DNA of 50,000 bases from the NCBI GenBank assembly GCA_009760855.2, contig WPIO01000167.1:370001-420000 (forward strand). Direction: 5' to 3'. The stretch comes from Cristatella mucedo (Eukaryota > Bryozoa > Phylactolaemata > Cristatellidae). A program made the position numbers and the translations under genes. Of the stretch, positions 10,736 to 23,700 are shown one piece after another. The stretch's first letter is position 1, and each line of letters opens with the position of its first letter. Below the pieces are notes generated by a model that saw nothing but the letters and a program-made list of their open reading frames with translations, did no database searches and was not told where the DNA came from.

Positions 10736-13004
10736 TGAGGAACCACGCACGTCTTAAACAATTTTAGTTAACGCATGGCCGGCCCTTATATGGACCACCG
10801 CCAGCACGAGTCTCCAACCTGAGATAGCTCTGTGCACCCATCAGGCAATAGACAGCACGTTGTTTAGCTAATGGGTCTAACTCATTCGTAATACGCAGTG
10901 GTATGTTGATCGCCGTATTCCCTCTGCCCTCGTCTGAACCGACGCTGGAATTTTCTACTGGCAGCGATTCGACGTTCAAGCCCATTAGCGGTCCCATGCT
11001 TCAGTCTGTTCTGGCGATGACATGTGCAGGCGATGTCGTGTGCTTGAAACAACTTATCGCGTACTTGCAAGTCCCAGCCTACAGCGGCATCGACCTTCTT
11101 GTCCCTCAGAGCCGGCTGTGTGCGATGCCGAGGCTCTCTGCTAGAACGGCTCAGATCGTAGGGAGACCGCTTGAGTGACTGAAAATTGACAGGATACGAG
11201 GGCACGCTAAAGTTTGCATTATTTAGTAGGTTTCTTTGGCTGGGTGCTGCTCGGAGCAGTTGACCGTGTAGGCGTAGGCTATGCATAAGAAGAGTACAGG
11301 AAGGCTGCTATTTGGCCTCGTTGCTTTCGAAAGGCCTAGCAATGCCGTAACGATGTCTGGCGTCTAGCAAGTCGGTTGGTTCGGCCAGTCGACACGCTGC
11401 TGAGAACGAGCCGCGGTTTATGACAGCTTCTGTACCGTTGTTGATCGGCAGGTTTGGCTCAAGGACATGACCTAGGACGACAAGCCAGTCGGTTTGGCCA
11501 GTCGACAGGCTGTTTAGAAAGAGCCGAGCCCCGAAAGAGTCCAGTTTAGGTGCCCTGGGATAAGTTTGTGGCTGGCCGTTATGAAATGTTGAGTCTGGAT
11601 GCAACGGTTTAGCGGGCGGCATACGGTCTTGGCCTCCAAGCAGCAGTTGGCGTCCCTCCAAGGATCCAGGACCAGCTTCTATTGGCCGCCTATGGCAGCC
11701 ACGTCCCGGCGTTCTCGATTGCTCTAACGTCAGGAGCGGAGCGATAGACCAAGGCTCGTCATCTGAAAAAGACTTGATGTCAAGGACCTGTCTGCCTCCA
11801 GGCTGTCGCAGACATCATGATGTAGCAGACGTCCTCGTTCAGGCCGGGCTTCCCTAGCCTACCCCGCACTGCTGACATCCCTGAGGGCCAAGGCAGAAAT
11901 AATGTTACCAGCAGTGAGGTCATGGTCGTGTACTGTCGTGGAGAGGTATTATCGATGCTCAGTGGTAATGCGAGTGTCAACCGAATTCAATCCTTTTGAG
12001 CAAGATCTCAGTCTATTGACCCACCGCGGCAGTGGGTACGGCTTAAGAGCTTCAATTCCAGCACCAAGATGCAGTGAATTTGGGGCTCGGCAGGCTCGTG
12101 TGCTAATAAGGATCGCGTGACCTTGTCCCTAAACTACAAGCGAGCCCAGGTAGTGTGCCTATTTGGTAACTGACATAAGTTGCTGCTCTGCCAACCTGAC
12201 CTTTGGATCATCGTACGAGGTACGTTGCATTGCTTGGTAAATTCGTTAAATGGAATGGATTTACTCATCTGCGGATCTTTTACATTAACACTTAAACGCT
12301 TTAACGTCCTATCACCAAGCTTAGCCGATAGATGCAAAGATCTGGGCGTGGCTCAATCGACAGTACTCTGAAACACAGGGCGACTCCCATCTGACAGAAG
12401 GGCAGACCAGGGAGCTGGCATTTCTAGCTACCCTAGCAGTCCACCATCGCCTCAGTGAATAGCTTCAGTGAACACATAATCTCTGCTGGAGCTATTCGGT
12501 TCCTTACAGTCACCGTGCCAAGGACGTTCTGTGAGACTACGATTGCAGTCGCATCGGCACGAGCGATCTGCCTTTTACTGGCAAAAATCTTGCTCGCAAG
12601 AGGTACTGAGCAAATGCTACTGAGCAAACGCAAGCGCCATTGGGAAAGTCGCAAGCCAAGGCGACAAAAGATGGCGGCTGAATTCTCGAGTGAACCGGTT
12701 ACACGAACTTCGGACGTAGCTCCGCGAAGATGGGCTTAAATCGTCTAGCTCATCCGAACACGAGCTAGTCGAATGAGTGTCGAGTAAGCGAAAGACACAA
12801 GGCTGGTCCGCTCGGTTCGGCGCTCGGAGAGGTCGGCACGGAACAGCTCGTCATCAGTCGGTTCGTCGGCTGCTAGCTCTCATCAGAGCCCAGTTAACAA
12901 AGCCGCCGAGCCCGTCCGTCTGCCTGTTCTCTGCAAACGTCGAGTCACCAGCCGGAGGTCCTGTCCGTTCGTCTGAGGGCTTGACGACTGTCGTCACGTC
13001 GTTC

Positions 13005-14784
13005 TCACAAATACGTGTCGTAGTGGCTCACGGTGCTCGACGACCACGTGAGGCTGCCGTAGGCACTGCTCGACTCGCCACTGCCCTTGCCTTTGCCGTC
13101 GGCTGGCTGCTGTTGGCGCTGGCCTCCACCTGCTGGCCGCTCGTTATAATATCCAATCTGGTGCACGCCCGGATGCAAGCGCTGGCTCGCTGGCTCGGTG
13201 GCACTCGAAGCTCTTACGAGCGACGGCCGAGCGGTTGCACTGCTCGCCACCTCCGCGGTACCACAGGCCGTCGGTGGATCGCGACCTGAATCTGTGTGCT
13301 TAGCCACGGCTGTGACTAAGCGCTCGGATGCAACGACGGCCGCAGAAACCGGCGTCGCCCGAGCAGCCTGTTGATACGCCGACGACCAGACGGGCATTCT
13401 GACCGGTGTAGGCGGCTGAGCGTCACGAAGCGTAGAAGCGATGCCAGCAGCCGCAGCAGCCGAGCGTTGGCTACTGTCGGAGCTGCAGTAAAATGAGCCA
13501 CTGCCACCGGCACTGGTGCTGCTGCCGGAAGGCTCCGGGGGCGGCTGCTGCACAGGGTCTTCCTTGTAAGCCAGCAGCGAGGCATCGCTGTAAGTCTGCA
13601 GTGCTCTAACGTCGGCTTCCGACAGCTGCCTGCCGTTGGAGGCAGCTCCTACCACTGCCCTGGGCCAGGCGCGGTACACTCCACTGCTAATGCTGCCGAT
13701 GATGCCACCACCAACGGCACCACTGAGACCACCACCACGAAGTCCGGCAGCTGATGCAGGAGAGCTGGCTGCGGTAGGATGTTCCGAGGCGATAGAAGTG
13801 ATGCTACGCAAGCCATCGCTCGCTTGGTAGCCGCCGCCGCCACGGCCGTTGGCAAAGCTTGCTGGCGCTAAGCCGGCGGTCGGCTGCTGGCTGTATTCTC
13901 GAGCTGAGGCCTCGCCGCCGGAAGTGCTGGGCCGAGCTGGCTCAGCCGCCGCGACGGCCTCTTGACCAGCACTCAACCTCTTGACCTCTATACTAGCAGC
14001 AGGCGGTCTATGGCCGTCAGCAGTGACAAATTCCCATCGACCATCGAAGTTGCCGATCCTACCCTCGATGCCGTCTAGCCATCGGTTGTCTCCATCGAAC
14101 TCGTCAAACGCTAGGGCAGCATCCTCCTCCTCCTCGTCCTCTTGCCAGTCTTCGTCGGGCAGAAATGACTCCTGGGAGCTAGTGACGAGCGCAGGCCGAT
14201 TGAAGTAATTGTCGCTGCCTTTCAGCTCGATCGCCGACGGATACTGGAGCCTCGTGTCGGAGCTGCATAGGCGGCGCCTCCGTCGCAGGCGGCCACTGGG
14301 TGTATCAGCCACAACGAGGCCACCACCGCGCCGGCGTCGGAGCCTCGACTGCTGTGCTGTATCCCTAGCTTCAGCCGTCGGCCGGCCTTGAGATCCGATC
14401 CCGTCGCCATCACCAGCTTCACCATCGCTTGGAGAGACGCCATGCTGCTCGGTGCTGCTGCACGTCAGAGTGCTTGACTGTGACGCCGACGAAGGCGACG
14501 ACGATGAGGAGTTTGATGGCACTGGGTTTCCAAGGAAGCCGTCAGAGCGGACCTGCCAGTTGCGAACCATAGAGGCGGACCACATTGGCGGTTGCTGAGG
14601 CGGAGCTGCCGACGGCCTGCTACCGTTCAAGTGGGCGTTGGCACGGCAGGGGTCCTCTGCATAATCGTCATCACCGTAGCCGTTCACCGATAAGGCAGAG
14701 CTGAACACTTTGACCAGGCTCGAGCGGGGAGTGGGCATCGGGCGCCGGGAGAGCTTGCCGTCCCACGGCGACGGGATGTGACCA
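13005..14784 (-). CDS. phlpp: phlpp exon 18: C-terminal low-complexity tail and stop
   Basis: 1780 nt, acceptor CTTTTTTGACAG, stop TGA at 13005-13007. Encodes about 593 residues rich in Ser, Ala, Gly, Pro, Arg, with an acidic cluster ([12 protein letters not shown]) and Ser runs. It ends SHYDTYL. Vertebrate PHLPPs end DTPL, a PDZ-binding motif, so TYL (S/T-x-hydrophobic) probably serves the same role. Upstream codons of the same open frame (to 14879) are intronic. No clear AATAAA was seen downstream in the GC-rich DNA. Confidence 0.9.
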
Positions 14785-17700
14785 CTGTCAAAAAAGAAAC
14801 GCAACTGTTGTAGAGCAACGGTCGGGCAGCGCACACCGCAAGGCGGTATAGCAGCAAGCATAAATAGATACGACAGCAAACTAGCAGCTTTAACAAGCCA
14901 TCCGGCTCGCCGGATGCTTCTCTTGGCTCACTGCGTGGGGGAGTGCCACTTGCGATCTGAGCACGGTCCGAGAAGTCACGAGATGTTTTCCAGCTCCTAA
15001 ACTCGGACAATCCAAAAGAGGCGTTTACCGGCTGTAGAAATCAAACTAGCAAAAGTTCGAGGTTCAGATCAACCTTTAAACTGCCTAGTCTTTCTGCTGG
15101 CCTGCTACCTGGCCTCAAGCTCACACTTGCCAGCTCCTGCTTCTTAGGCGCTAAGAAAGAGCACAGAAAGCCAGGCATGTCCGGCAACCGTTCGGTAAAG
15201 AGATAGCATGAGCGTTCGAACCACAGGCTGGCTGCAAGCGTACCTTAAGCGAAGGGTTTCTAGGTTTACATAGTTGTCCTCCGCTTGCGGCTGCGGCTCT
15301 TGGCGATGGGAGGTTCGGATGGTAGTGCTGCAATCTGCCTCCGAACGAGGCTCAACCGCCATGCTGACTGCTGGGCGACAAGGTGCCGTTTTTGGACTAA
15401 ACCGGACGACGACGATGCCGATGTTGTCTGGGCAGCCGTAAGCCTGAGCCAGGTCCAGCAATGACTTGGCCGAGCTAGTAGAGCTGGGTGCTCGTCCGGC
15501 AACCTGCACGGCCTCACCATAGGTAACGTGCCTGATAAACCAGAAAATCCTCCATGAGCTTTGCACCTGGTTGGAAGCCATGGAATGCCAAAACAACTGC
15601 TAACAGCTGGGTAGCTACACCAGTGGCAGTGCCTAATTGTTGTAATACCAAGCTGCGTTGAAGCTCACCATCAGAAGCCAGAGTTTTACCGGCATTAAAA
15701 GAAATAGCGATAATACATTCGCAGCTCGCCAGAGAATTTAATTTTTCTATTAAAAATATACATGTTGTAAAGGAGGCATGATCTTATGGTTAAAGGTAGC
15801 ATGCACAGTGTCAGCAAGCATAATATGGTTAGTGGCTACATGCACGGGGCCCACACTCCTAATTTACTTATTTGTAATTTGAATAGTGCTAGTGCACGAA
15901 AAACGATTCACGAGGATCTGGAAAAGCTCTGACGAGCGATTGCATGTTTAGCTTTCTTTTATGTCAAGGCAGGGTATTTCGTGTCTTCAGTCTGGAGTCA
16001 GTTCCAGGCTTTTGGATTGTACAGACTAAAGATATTGTCTTCAGCGGATTTGAGGTTTGTTCAAGGCTCAGCTAGGTGAATCTGGTAAGAACTTGGTAGC
16101 AAGCTTAGCCTACATGCGGCGTAGCTCCGATAGGTAGGCTAGAGCAAAAAGATGAAGGGAATTAAAATTGAGGGACACGTCTTTCAAGTTGATACAAAGC
16201 TTGCTGTGAGTCATTGCAGATCAGGTGGGAGTGTTTTAATGTGGCAACTGCAATGCTCATATCAGAAAGCTGTAATGCAGAGTTTGCACCAATTGCAAGA
16301 GCCACATCACAAAGATTGGAAGTCGTGCAAGCAGCGACTTGAAGAAGTTAAGACGGGTGCCACAGTTTCACTAACCAGGAATAAACAAACCGACAAAAAG
16401 GCTAGCTTATTTACCAGCCTCGTTAATTTGTGGAAGTAAAGCCTTAAGGGCTAGCAACGCCGCCTTCCGCGGTCAGTACAATATCCCTGACTGCAGGACT
16501 TTAACCCGCGATCCAGGTCATAAGCAATGAGCAAGTTACCCCTTGGCTAAGACACGGGGGACGATGGTCTAAGCGTAACCACTGCAGATTATTTTAGGGT
16601 CTTTGAGCAACACTCTGTGGTAGGGTGACCTTGAGGTCCCGGAAAAATACAGACCTTTGCCCAGGCACCCAAAAACTGAAAAATTATTGGTTAAAATAAA
16701 TTGCTGCACTTCTAATCTAAGAATTCTTCCGATAAAAGTTGGTAGTCTTTAATTTTTCCATTCTGCCTCGTTGAGAAACTTTCTTTTTGACAAGATGATG
16801 ACGCTCAGGTTTGGTTAATCGGTTCTGCTATCAAATTTAGTCAGAAAGACTTATACGTTACAGATAGCCAGCTTTAGGCAACATTATCTCTTTCACACAG
16901 AAAAGACTGAGTCTATGCAGCCTAGGCTTATAAGGCTGAACATTCAATTCAACATGTTTGAAATCTTTGCATTGCGAAGGCCTAAACCTAGCGGTGTGAC
17001 ATTTACAATTGGAAGCAATAGCAAGTCAGACTAGCATCCGGATTAGTCTATGCACTCACCGCCAGAAAGCACCATTAGCTATAATAAGAAACTCGTCTTG
17101 AGCCATCCTCAGCCTTTCGCTGGTAAGGCTCGGCAGTGGGATCATCTGCGGATAGAGGTAGCTGTTTCCGATGCACCGTGACAAGTGCGTGATTCCATTC
17201 ACCTTTCCTTCCTGCAAAGAACAATAGTACGCTCATCCTGGCGTTGAATAAAGGCTCAGTTAGTCCAAGGCAGCATAGTTGCCACTAATTAGCTCTGATG
17301 AAATTAATTGTGTATGCAACGCAATGCTTATTGTTGTAAAATTTATTTGGAGCTTAGTCGAAATTTACAAATATGTCCAGCATAGAACACCATAATACGA
17401 AGTCTAAATTCATTTAGTAGTCACACCCAAGCTGATAATTCACTAAAATATAAGCTTATAAGGCTGAATGATGGCTTGGCCAAACTAACTTATATGCTAG
17501 ACATGACACCAGTGTAAAATATCTGGCATTCTTGGTCCAGCTTCATGTGTGTACAAAAATGCTTCCGGGTTCAGGAGACCAGTTGATGTGACACCGTTTC
17601 ATGTTAATAACAATAAGTCATTTATATGCATACTAAAATTACTAGTTGTCTGTCTATGTGCTTTCCTACTCATTTTTTATGAAGTGCTATCCAGAGGCTA

Positions 17701-20700
17701 GTGACATTTGGTGAGTAGAAAAAATTCCTAATTGTTCTTATTATTGTTTTATTGCTTGCCCCACCGGACATGCGGCAGTAGTCTAGCAAGACTGATTAAT
17801 CAGAGCTTTGAGAGAATACATATTAATAATAATAATAATAATAATATTGCACTTGATAAAGCGCCCTCAGAGAACTTAATCTCTTTCTTGGCGCTTTACA
17901 TTTGCTGCAAAGTGATACGCAATAGAATAGAATATTAGCTCTGCAATACCCCGAAATCGTTGTTAACTTCGCTTCAGCAAGACCGACGTCATCGAAATCA
18001 GTTCTACATTAAGAACTGTAAAGGCAGAGTAACCAAACTATGTGATGCATTGACCGAATCATTGCACTTAATGCTGTTTCGTCAGGGAATTTATCGTTTG
18101 CGATCATGTAACATAGCATAAAAAATGACTACACTTAAGATCTTATCATATAAACTTTATCATGATATTTTCAGGTGAAATCGGTGACAAAGCCCCTTCA
18201 CTTCTTGTGAGCCAAGGGTTGCTTGGAATGAAGAGTATACGATGCTCACTAAGTGTGACCATAATAATACTTGATAGTATTGGATCGGTGCTGTTAGATT
18301 TTCATTGTGCGGGAAAAGTGTATCCGAGTAATTACAGTACAAACACATGAATTGAGATACTTTTACATGAGTCAGTTATTTTGGAAGTTCTCACAGCCTA
18401 TGTAACTAATGTCATTACTAAAAGGTACAAAACTGCTCATTTTTAACAATAGAAGTAACGCGTGAGAGATGTAGCTCTTGTTGGCTTCTAGCCTCGGTCT
18501 TAAGCCCCGTTTCTCAGTGGTCTTTAGAAGCAGTTCAAAAGTCAATATATTCAAATTAATGAAACAAACTACATCCATCATTTTCTGGAGCGACGACAAG
18601 AGCTAACATAAGAAGATAATGTCTGCCATGTACAAATATACTTAAATTTATACATATGGTCAACGGACGAGCACCGAGCCTTATTTTCATAGGTAGTAAC
18701 ATTAGCTTCATCATCTAATATATGAACGCCGAGGTCTTTGATTAAGAAATAAATACGGCTCGTCAATTATCTATAACCGAATGCCTTGGGACTCCAATTT
18801 CAAGGTGTCGCTTGCTGATCAATAAGAATATTGAAGAGATTGAGTTCTCTGAGTCCACTTTATCAAGTGCAGTGTTGTTAATATTATTATGAAAAACTAT
18901 TAGAACACTCACCCACGAGTGCATTAAAGCTCGATCAAAGAGCTCAAATGGCTTTTATTCACTCGTACTCTCGCGATGGGGATGGCAGCTCCGTCTGCAA
19001 CGTCATCATTTGCCTTGTAAGTAAATTGCCATTCAACCCAAGGTCTCCAGAGGCTGAGAAAGCTGCGAAATGAATGAGGCAGCCGAATCTGAGCAGAACG
19101 ACCCACCACAAGGCCACCACGTGACTGTTTGACGTGCAGAACTAGAATGCAGCTTGTGGATGGGTCAGCCTATCCTGAAGTGAATGCTTTCTCAAAATTG
19201 CGTGCAGACTGCAGAAAACAGTAAAATCGACGTTAGCCACCAGGCAGGACTGTCACATTCAAACTCGGTTTCCGGCCGATGATCACTGGTCGCACGAGAA
19301 GTCGGTGAGCTTACCTCGGTAATTATGCCGTCGTTGTGACCGATTCTGCGACACTCCTCTCGGTCGTCCGGAACGATATGGTCTCTCGACAGCTGTATGG
19401 CCTCTCCTCGGCGACTGACAACGGCTCTGGCGTCGCCTACGTTGGCCACGTTTATTCTATACCGCCCTCCGTCACTTTCTCCATCGCGCAAGAGATGGCA
19501 TAATAGAACCGATGCACCCAAACGCTGTGCGCTGTGCTTCAGCTTCCTGCAATCGACCATCGGTCGCAGTTTCGAATGCAACTAAAGTCGACTATGTTAC
19601 ATTATAAGAACAGCATCGTTTATTCACACGATTCCTCAGGTGATGCCTCCTAACGGAAGGAAGTGTACAGCAGGTTCGCATGCAACCTTATATCGACAAT
19701 TTTGATACGGTAGTCTTGGCATCTTAAGCTGTAATTCTTAGGCGCTCGAAATACACGACGAAGCTTCCGGGTTTGAGTCCTACATTAATTGCCGACTGCA
19801 AGCAAGGTGATGGCTACCAAAGCTCTACTGCAGCTATATTAATCAGGCTGCTGAATTAGCTAGCCTTTATTTTTAATTTGATTAGTTCATACACACACAG
19901 ATCATTGCCGAGACTCAGATTCCAATCTTTTTTCAGAATCAAATCCATTCACTTGCTTTCAGATCAGTCAAGAGAGATCTTAGCTGAGACTAAAGTAATT
20001 GTAAAAATACTGACCTATATATTTTCTAAATGCTGGACCCTAGTTCAAGGTGTGCTCCTCGGTGAATGTAAACTTTTATAAGTAATAGGTGTTTAATGCA
20101 CTTACAAGTAACTATAGCACTATGATTGCACTGCTTCGAAACAGATTTAATGAAAACCCAGTTTTGACCAAAGCCAGAGCATGGCGTATGGCAACGGCAA
20201 GGATTAGGGTAAAAAAGAAAAATTAATCGGCTTATCTGATTCCATAGCTCCATTAACTTAGCCACTGAAGAGCCCTAGGCCACTGTCATTGCAGCTTGAA
20301 ACAGTTGGAATGGATTTCCTGCTGCAGGACTGAAACTGCTCAAGCAGTGAAAGCAGCTCCCAAAGTGCTAGCACGGCTATGTCTGCAACAGGTGGACAGT
20401 CGATATCAAGAAAGGTGCTACCTCTTTACGACTGAGGTTGTGGGTTCAAATCCTGCTCCGGACAATTATTTACTGCCAATTCCAAGCTGAGGTGTAAACA
20501 TGGTAAGGCACTTGTACCGCTATATTATTGAAGCTTTTAAATCGTCTGATATTATTAAAATATTAACACCTGTATCAAAGAAACGAGACTAGGTACCTGA
20601 AACCTAATCACTTTTGTCTTTTTCTACGATAAATCACAAAAGATGGAGAACAGATTATATTTCCGGTATGCAATGGAATTGTGACGTATGATGACTTGTC

Positions 20701-23700
20701 AAAGGTAGAACAAGTTGCATAGAATTGTGGAAGTGAGTTCTTCTGTCTAGGACCTGCAGAGCAGCACTGTATCAGAGAGGAAACCATCTCGCCCGGTCAC
20801 AAAGGTCGCTATTCCATGCTGCAAAAGGCAATTCAAAGCCAAGCACGGAATACTTACTTGTGAGCGGCTAAGAAAGTGTACTTCATATATTCAAGATCGC
20901 TGTATTCGTCTTCTCCTCCAAAGTGGCAGCCATTCTCTTCCTGTGTGACCAGCTCCTCGTTCAAGATATGCGGCAGAGAGTTTTTTAGCGTCCTCGCTAT
21001 TTCGTCATTCTTGCCGCCATCCACGACTCCAAAGAGCGCCTCGTTACGGTCGTACAATTGCATCTCATTCAGTGCAGCCACGCACAGCCTGAACAAAGAA
21101 GAATGATGGTCAATTCGCTTCTCGCATGCTGGGAAAATGTCGCCAAAATTTGGAAGTAAAGCAGGTAGGACAAGCTGTACAAGATCTCCTTGCCTCTTCA
21201 TACAAGTCTATGAGAACGTTACGTTGTGGTTACGCAAGGGGACGAGACATGCAGCCAAGCACCTTCACCTTATGCAAGTGACTGCTGTTTATTGAAAAAG
21301 CTCCAAACCCGAGCTATTGAAAGAGAATTTGAAGACATTTCCGATACAAATGCAATGCAGCTATTTCAGACAGTGTCAGCAAGATTTGCATTGCAGAACC
21401 TGGTCTAGAAAGCAGAAGCTCAGCACTGCGAACCGCCGGATTTTAGTGAAATCTAAAAAGGAAAAATTCTAGAGGCTCCCAATTCCGGTTGATACGCACT
21501 GAGTTCATATTAGAGCCATATCTCAGCGTCGGGCTGAGACTGCACGATGAGCGCTTCGGCCAAAGGAAAATTAGTTTCAATTACAGGCAACCAAGCACAA
21601 GAACCCGGGTGAGTGAGCACCAGAAGTTACACTTATTGACACCGATGTTGCTTGTGAAATCGAACTGCTCTTCAATTTACCTGAAACTAAAGGTTTGCAG
21701 CGCCGCTGCTTAGCTCACTTTGACGAGTCTTCAAACATGAGAGCTAATGCGAAGGTCAATTATTAGCTGCACAGCACGTTACGTCTTGCATAGCTTGCCA
21801 GTACATCAAAGGACATCATATCTCGCAGGCAAGGGAGACAGTATGTAGGGACAAAGCATCAACATCAACCGGTAGCATAGCAGGCAGGTAAGGCTGAGCT
21901 GCTCACTTGCTCTTCGAACCGTGGCTTTCAGCTATGCCGACTTCGCATATGTGGGTGAGCTCACACTCACTGGGATGCGGCTGTTCGTCGTAGAGTAGCT
22001 CCTTTGACCTAGATACGATATACAAGTTCATTCAGCCGCTGCATTTTGTGTTGCACGCGATGCAGATGGCCACTTGAGACCTCAATAAATGATGTAATGA
22101 ACCCAGCTAGATCCACAGGTATAAACTCATTTATTATTAGCTGTAAACCTACGATAAAAGCAAAAGTTCTAACATTCAAAGCGAAAGCTCACTTGCTACG
22201 AGCTACAAACCTGGGATCGAATTGACCTTAGCTATTTTCCTAAACAAAAACTAAGCTCGAATATTATGGCAGGATCTCTCAACCAGAAACAACACTAGTT
22301 TTGATGTCTTTTTCTGGGTTCAAGCTGGCCGACCGTAGTCTATAGGATCATTATTAAACTAGATGTTGCACAAAAAAAGTTTGGAAAAGAATTGTGTGAA
22401 ATTAAACTTGAGCTCTCTACCAATTTTGAGTTGTACCATATTTGACTGTGTATAAGCCCCCACCCGAAGTATAAGCCCCCTACATTTGGAACTATGTTAT
22501 GAAAAATAGTATTTATTAACAACTGAATTAACAACTGAATATCAAGAATCTTAATCATCACTGGCGTCTTTTCGCTATCCTCGGCATCAGGAATGGTGAA
22601 CATACCATCTCCTTCTTCCATCTCCATATTACAGGCTTGAAATTCAGCGGAAATTCCGTTATCATTGTCGTTGTAACACTCTTCATAGACTACATCATCC
22701 TCTGCATCGTCCATTGCATTTGAAATGCCACAAGTGCATTCAAATTGCATTCCTGACATGAATTCAACGCATGTACATTGTACACAAGCAACCACCGTGG
22801 GTATGACAGCCTCTGTGAAAAGGTCGACGTCATGTTGTTTGGGTCTGCCGTACTTTGCTTGGGTGAAAATGGCTGATATGTGTAGAAGACTAGAGCACAA
22901 GCTTGCAGTTCGAGTCTAGAATGCTAGTTTGTCGCTTGACCTACTACGAACACTATGCTAGGCCCGTTGCTGAACATAGTATGGGTAAATATGCTTCTCA
23001 TTCGGTATTATACTTTTTTGTCTGTGAGAGAGACTAAGAGCAAGCATGTAGTATACAATGTCCATCGCTAAAATCAAATGTTATGCACATTCTAAGAACA
23101 CTAACCATACAACTAGAAAAGCAAGCAGGATCTGAGAGTTGCCACTTTGGCCAATTTAGGCAAGGTCAAAGAGTTTCAAGACTATCACCTCTTTAAGCAT
23201 CCTCGGCAGTTTGTGTCCAGCGAGTTACCGTTGTGAGCATCACCAGAAGATATGTCAAGTGCCTGAACCTTGCCGATGTTCATTAGATCACCAGCAGATA
23301 TGTTTTGTAGAGGGTTGCAGCTCACGTCAAACACCTGCAGGTATAAAAGACGTTATGGATTGAATATGAAATTGTATATAGATACTTTAATCAAGATGCT
23401 CATCAGCTTTTTTCAACAAGCAGCTTACTTTAAAGTTCGTGGTTTTTCGCAGGAGTTCGAAGACATCTCTCTACGAGAACTATCGTGCACAACTAGACAG
23501 TAAGAATAGTGGTTGAACTACCTCTCCAAGATTTCCCAAAAATAAGAATTACCGAGCGGTTGAGCAGAAGAAGAAGAGTTTCGAGAAGAATAGTCGCAAG
23601 TTACATTGTTCGACACTTCAATCCAAACATCAAGAAGAAAACAAGACCTGGTTAGATCTTGAGCTTACAAGAACACGTCGATACTGGTATGAGAAAACAC

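Larger units (their letters stand above)
9591..13004. other. GC-richer stretch downstream of phlpp, no assignable gene
   Basis: Apart from the hairpin tail at 10.2 kb, the AT-rich part at 10.26-10.58 kb and the SINE at 10.6 kb, base composition is well above that of the introns. Several 60-130-codon open frames occur on both strands (for example minus 11661-11308 and minus 11286-10882), none with a recognisable domain. The first part below 13005 should hold the phlpp 3' UTR, whose end I could not place. A short direct duplication (GGCCAGTCGACA at about 11384 and 11498) is noted in the findings. Confidence 0.4.

Noticed and set aside
12777-13289. 170-codon plus-strand open frame opposite the PHLPP stop
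   Set aside because: Overlaps the conserved end of phlpp in antisense; Arg/Ala/Ser-rich content is what GC-rich antisense gives. No domain.
16152-16439. 95-codon plus-strand open frame
   Set aside because: It is largely the antisense of a degenerate LINE fragment on the minus strand.
16525-16560. tRNA gene candidate (good box A and box B on the minus strand)
   Set aside because: No cloverleaf can be closed: acceptor arms do not pair and box spacing is SINE-like. Called a SINE.
18924-19109. Minus-strand open frame between PHLPP exons 15 and 16, considered as an extra exon
   Set aside because: Exon 15 ends and exon 16 starts in phase 0 and their join matches the family (IITE-EGKVNG); the intervening frame has no PP2C similarity.
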